A stretch of 64,000 bases of DNA from Litchfieldia alkalitelluris. Its GTDB lineage: Bacteria; Bacillota; Bacilli; Bacillales; Bacillaceae_L. Below are positions 61,917 through 64,000 of the stretch, in pieces. Both the position numbers and the translations under genes were made by a program. Each line of letters begins with the position of its first letter. Position 1 is the first letter of the stretch. The DNA is taken from the NCBI RefSeq assembly GCF_002019645.1, contig NZ_KV917374.1, forward strand, positions 3,608,696 to 3,672,695. The letters run 5' to 3'. The notes under the pieces were generated by a model, which was not told the DNA's origin, ran no database searches, and was given only the letters and a program-made list of their open reading frames with translations.

Positions 61917-63185
61917 TCATTCCATATTATAGATTGGTAAGTTAATCTTTACCCGAGTCCCTACACCTACCTCACTAGTTATTTCCATTGAACCTTTATG
62001 TTCATGGATAATCTTATTACTGATTGTTAAACCTAGTCCCATACCTTTTTCTTTATGTGTAAAAAAAGGTTCTCCAAGTCTTTCTAAACGATCCTTTGGT
62101 ATACCGTGTCCAGTATCAATAATTGATATATTAATTCTGTCAGAATTTTTTTCTGTTACTATTTTTATCGTGCCACCCTTTGGCATTGCTTCAATAGAAT
62201 TTTTAATAATGTTTATAAATACTTGTATTAACTGATTGCTATCTCCATACAATTTTGGATTACCAGATTTATTTATAAAATCCAATTCTATGCCATACAA
62301 TAATGCTTCATGGTTTGTTAATTTTAATACATGGTTAATAAAGCCATTCAATTGAAATTGTTTATACGTTTTGCTTTGTGGTTTAGATAAAACTAACATT
62401 TCGCTAACAATTTGGTTGATTCGATCCAATTCTGATAAGACGATATTAAAATGTTCCTTTGGAGCTGATTGCTTTGACTCTTTCATTAATTGGATAAACC
62501 CCTTGATGGATGTAAGCGGATTACGGATTTCATGGGCGATACCTGCTGCTAGCTCTCCGACCACCGACAGCTTCTCTTTCCTCAATAACATTGTCTCGGC
62601 AGCTTTGAGTTGAGTAATATCCCTACCTATTGTCAACAATCCTTTGCGGTTATTATCTTCATCATATAAAGGCACTTTAATAACATCAAATGTTTTTATT
62701 TCGCCACTAATTACCGGAAATGATTCTTCACACCTACTTAAAACGCCTTTCTCCCAAGCTTCCTTATCTGACTTTACACAATATAAAAAAGCATCTTTAA
62801 AGAATGGTACCATTTCTGCTAAGTCTGTATCTGTCTTACCCACATAATCAATATTTTCTAGCGTATATAACTCTTTTCCAAAGTCATTAACCTTTAACCA
62901 GCGGCCCTTTCCATCCTTAAAGCTTACGAAATCCGGCATTGAGTTAATAAGGATAGAGAGTTCGTTGTTATTTTCTTCCGCTTTTTTATGTGCATTATGT
63001 TTTTTTATAATGAAATGGATTAATATAGAAGTAACGACTGAAAATATAACCCCTTTAATAAACTGTAAATTATCATATAATTTATCTGTTATATCTACTT
63101 TATCAATTAATATATCTGTTGATGTAATCCATACTAAACTAATAATTAAATAAACAATTGCAGTATGTTTTGAAATAAACTTCAT
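61917..63185 (-). CDS. Membrane PAS histidine kinase, sporulation-kinase type
   Basis: 422 residues, ATG closely after AGGAGGAAGC. Two helices (~8-26 and ~42-62) with a short external loop, PAS ~68-190 (MPDFVSFKDGKGRWLKVNDF), HisKA with His in GIAHEIRNPLTSIKGF (~220), HATPase with KNSIEAMPKGG, DTGHGIPKDR and GMGLGLTI. The H-box and catalytic core are nearly those of KinA, so it probably feeds Spo0F. No response regulator gene is near, which fits an orphan phosphorelay kinase such as KinC-E. Symbol not assigned. Confidence 0.87.
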   Translation of the reverse strand: MKFISKHTAIVYLIISLVWITSTDILIDKVDITDKLYDNLQFIKGVIFSVVTSILIHFIIKKHNAHKKAEENNNELSILINSMPDFVSFKDGKGRWLKVNDFGKELYTLENIDYVGKTDTDLAEMVPFFKDAFLYCVKSDKEAWEKGVLSRCEESFPVISGEIKTFDVIKVPLYDEDNNRKGLLTIGRDITQLKAAETMLLRKEKLSVVGELAAGIAHEIRNPLTSIKGFIQLMKESKQSAPKEHFNIVLSELDRINQIVSEMLVLSKPQSKTYKQFQLNGFINHVLKLTNHEALLYGIELDFINKSGNPKLYGDSNQLIQVFINIIKNSIEAMPKGGTIKIVTEKNSDRINISIIDTGHGIPKDRLERLGEPFFTHKEKGMGLGLTISNKIIHEHKGSMEITSEVGVGTRVKINLPIYNME

Positions 63186-63375
63186 GCTTCCTCCTACTAG
63201 GGTATAAATAAATAAAAATAATCCACATATTATGATATAACCTTATATTACCTAAAAAGCAATTATATATAACAGAAATTCTAATTCCTAGTTTAGAAAT
63301 ACTCTAATCTACAGAATAACATTTTTTCATTAAAAATATTAGAAAAAAAGATGACGTTACATTATTTTTATCATG

Positions 63376-63404
63376 TTGACATAAAACTGACTTTGAGATA
63401 TAAT
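63376..63404 (+). promoter_or_regulatory. Consensus sigma-A promoter
   Basis: TTGACA at 63376-63381, 17 bases, TATAAT at 63399-63404: all twelve consensus positions match. Start of transcription is expected near 63411. No reading frame follows for ~390 bases. Confidence 0.85.
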
Positions 63405-63410
63405 TGCAAA

Positions 63411-63713
63411 TTGTACTTCCGTTTCGAAAAAACAATTTACATTTTCATATATATGTTTTATTAATTAAAATGAATTTGGCATTCCACTCGAAGTTTGAGA
63501 TGAGCTTATTCACACTGGATCGGCTTCGGAGCCGTGAGGACGAAAGAGAGGTAGGGCTTTCGTTGTTTAAGGATTTCAAGTAGCTACCAAGGAACATTAC
63601 CGCGGCCATTTGGTAATGATAATGTAGAAAAATAATTAAAAACGGAGAATACCGTGTCTCATATAAAGTATTTAAAAAGCGTACAGTTTTCATTTACTGT
63701 ACGCTTTTTTATT
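63411..63713 (+). ncRNA. Candidate structured RNA of ~300 nt, unknown family
   Basis: Lies between a perfect sigma-A promoter and a strong intrinsic terminator. No convincing ORF with a ribosome site is seen. Helices in order: CGGCT/AGCCG (63521-63534), ACGAAAG/CTTTCGT (63540-63563, loop AGAGGTAGGG), then two that exclude each other, TACCAA/TTGGTA (63585-63615) and CATTACC/GGTAATG (63595-63618). The core is richer in G+C than its surroundings. It may be a free small RNA or a regulated leader of the M42 peptidase gene. I tested known riboswitch consensus motifs by eye and found no match. Confidence 0.6.
63674..63713 (+). terminator. Strong terminator after the candidate RNA
   Basis: AAAAAGCGTACAG and CTGTACGCTTTTT form a 13-pair stem around TTTTCATTTA, ending in a T-run. 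It stands 91 bases before the peptidase gene. Confidence 0.9.
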
Positions 63714-63803
63714 GAAATTAAATATAGTTGCTTATCCTTTGCCGTTCTATCTGAATTATGTAACAATAGGAGGGATTGAAAACTATAAACTACAAAATGG
63801 GTG

Positions 63804-64000
63804 ATGAAATTGTTTAAAGAAACTTTTTACGAGCAATTGAAGGTACTTTCTAGTATTCAAGGCCCCCCAGGTCAAGAAGCGCCTGTCGTAAAAACGTTGG
63901 TGGATTGGTTCAAGCCATATGCAGACCATGTTGAGGTCGATCATATCGGAAATGTCTATGCCTATTTAAATGGTAAAAAACCAGGGCCTACATTAATGGT
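63804..64000 (+). CDS. M42-family aminopeptidase, N-terminal part (cut by window end)
   Basis: About 65 codons are seen. The sequence SSIQGPPGQEAPVVKTLVDW and the following VEVDHIGNVYAYL match the start of M42 glutamyl aminopeptidase/endoglucanase-like peptidases, dodecameric cobalt or zinc enzymes of the cytoplasm. Metal ligands lie beyond the window. The start is uncertain: GTG 63801, ATG 63804 or TTG 63810; GGGTG before the TTG gives it the best spacing. Confidence 0.75.
   Translation, partial: MKLFKETFYEQLKVLSSIQGPPGQEAPVVKTLVDWFKPYADHVEVDHIGNVYAYLNGKKPGPTLM

Noticed and set aside
63585-63625. T-box antiterminator (ACCGCGG)
   Set aside because: Only the ACCGCGG core matches; the AGGGTGG half, stem I and specifier loop are missing, and the downstream gene is a peptidase.
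63445-63693. 82-codon minus-strand ORF
   Set aside because: No ribosome site and it overlaps the strong terminator and structured RNA on the other strand.

Overview
The window comes from a low-GC, endospore-forming member of the Bacillaceae. The evidence is a KinA orthologue, tandem YjcZ-type sporulation peptides, glcT-ptsG-ptsH-ptsI, and many genes matching the Bacillus subtilis ptsGHI-ykwBC-kinA-patA-ykyB-ykuE-ykuI neighbourhood. Start codons ATG, GTG and TTG behind strong GGAGG-type ribosome sites fit this. No species is named from sequence alone.

Layout, left to right. 1-6.4 kb is backbone: a truncated secreted protein, a two-helix membrane protein, ykuI, ykuE, a PAS-PAS-GGDEF-EAL protein and ykyB. 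6.5-17.1 kb, all on the minus strand, is a compact six-gene operon: Hpt-REC-GGDEF-REC protein, membrane HEAT protein, processive GT2 synthase, membrane-anchored glycosidase-like protein, CheY-like regulator and hybrid histidine kinase. I read it as a synthase-dependent exopolysaccharide system under c-di-GMP and phosphorelay control. 17.2-23.6 kb is accessory DNA: a decayed DUF1906 gene, a lipoprotein, a KinB-like kinase, a PLL-type lectin, 1.4 kb of repeats (three dispersed-family copies and a 52-bp tandem array of hairpins) and two IDEAL-domain proteins. patA and kinA follow, tail to tail.

27.1-41.8 kb is an acyl-CoA catabolic cluster in two minus-strand operons with a TetR regulator. Near-identical palindromes, probably its operators, lie before both operons. 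An APH-type kinase plus an ACAD10/11-like dehydrogenase suggests hydroxyacyl-CoA breakdown. Four genes are damaged: the thiolase has three stops and lacks its 5' part, the CoA ligase has one stop, and FadE and the quinone oxidoreductase each carry a one-base homopolymer frameshift. The cluster is therefore decaying, or partly misassembled.

42-53 kb returns to backbone: ykwC, a YVTN propeller protein, YjcZ peptides, an SDR, ykwB, a trypsin-like protease, ptsI, ptsH, ptsG with a GlcT antiterminator leader, and glcT. 53-64 kb holds a membrane GGDEF-EAL protein, an alpha/beta hydrolase whose C-terminus is encoded by a repeat element, a MoxR-DUF58-membrane protein operon, an M20 amidohydrolase, a third sporulation-type kinase, and an M42 peptidase cut by the window end. 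Before the peptidase lies a sigma-A-promoted, terminator-ended, ORF-free structured RNA of about 300 nt.

Two themes recur. Four c-di-GMP proteins and five sensor or regulator proteins point to switching between motility, matrix and sporulation. Intergenic repeats are concentrated where the order departs from the B. subtilis backbone.
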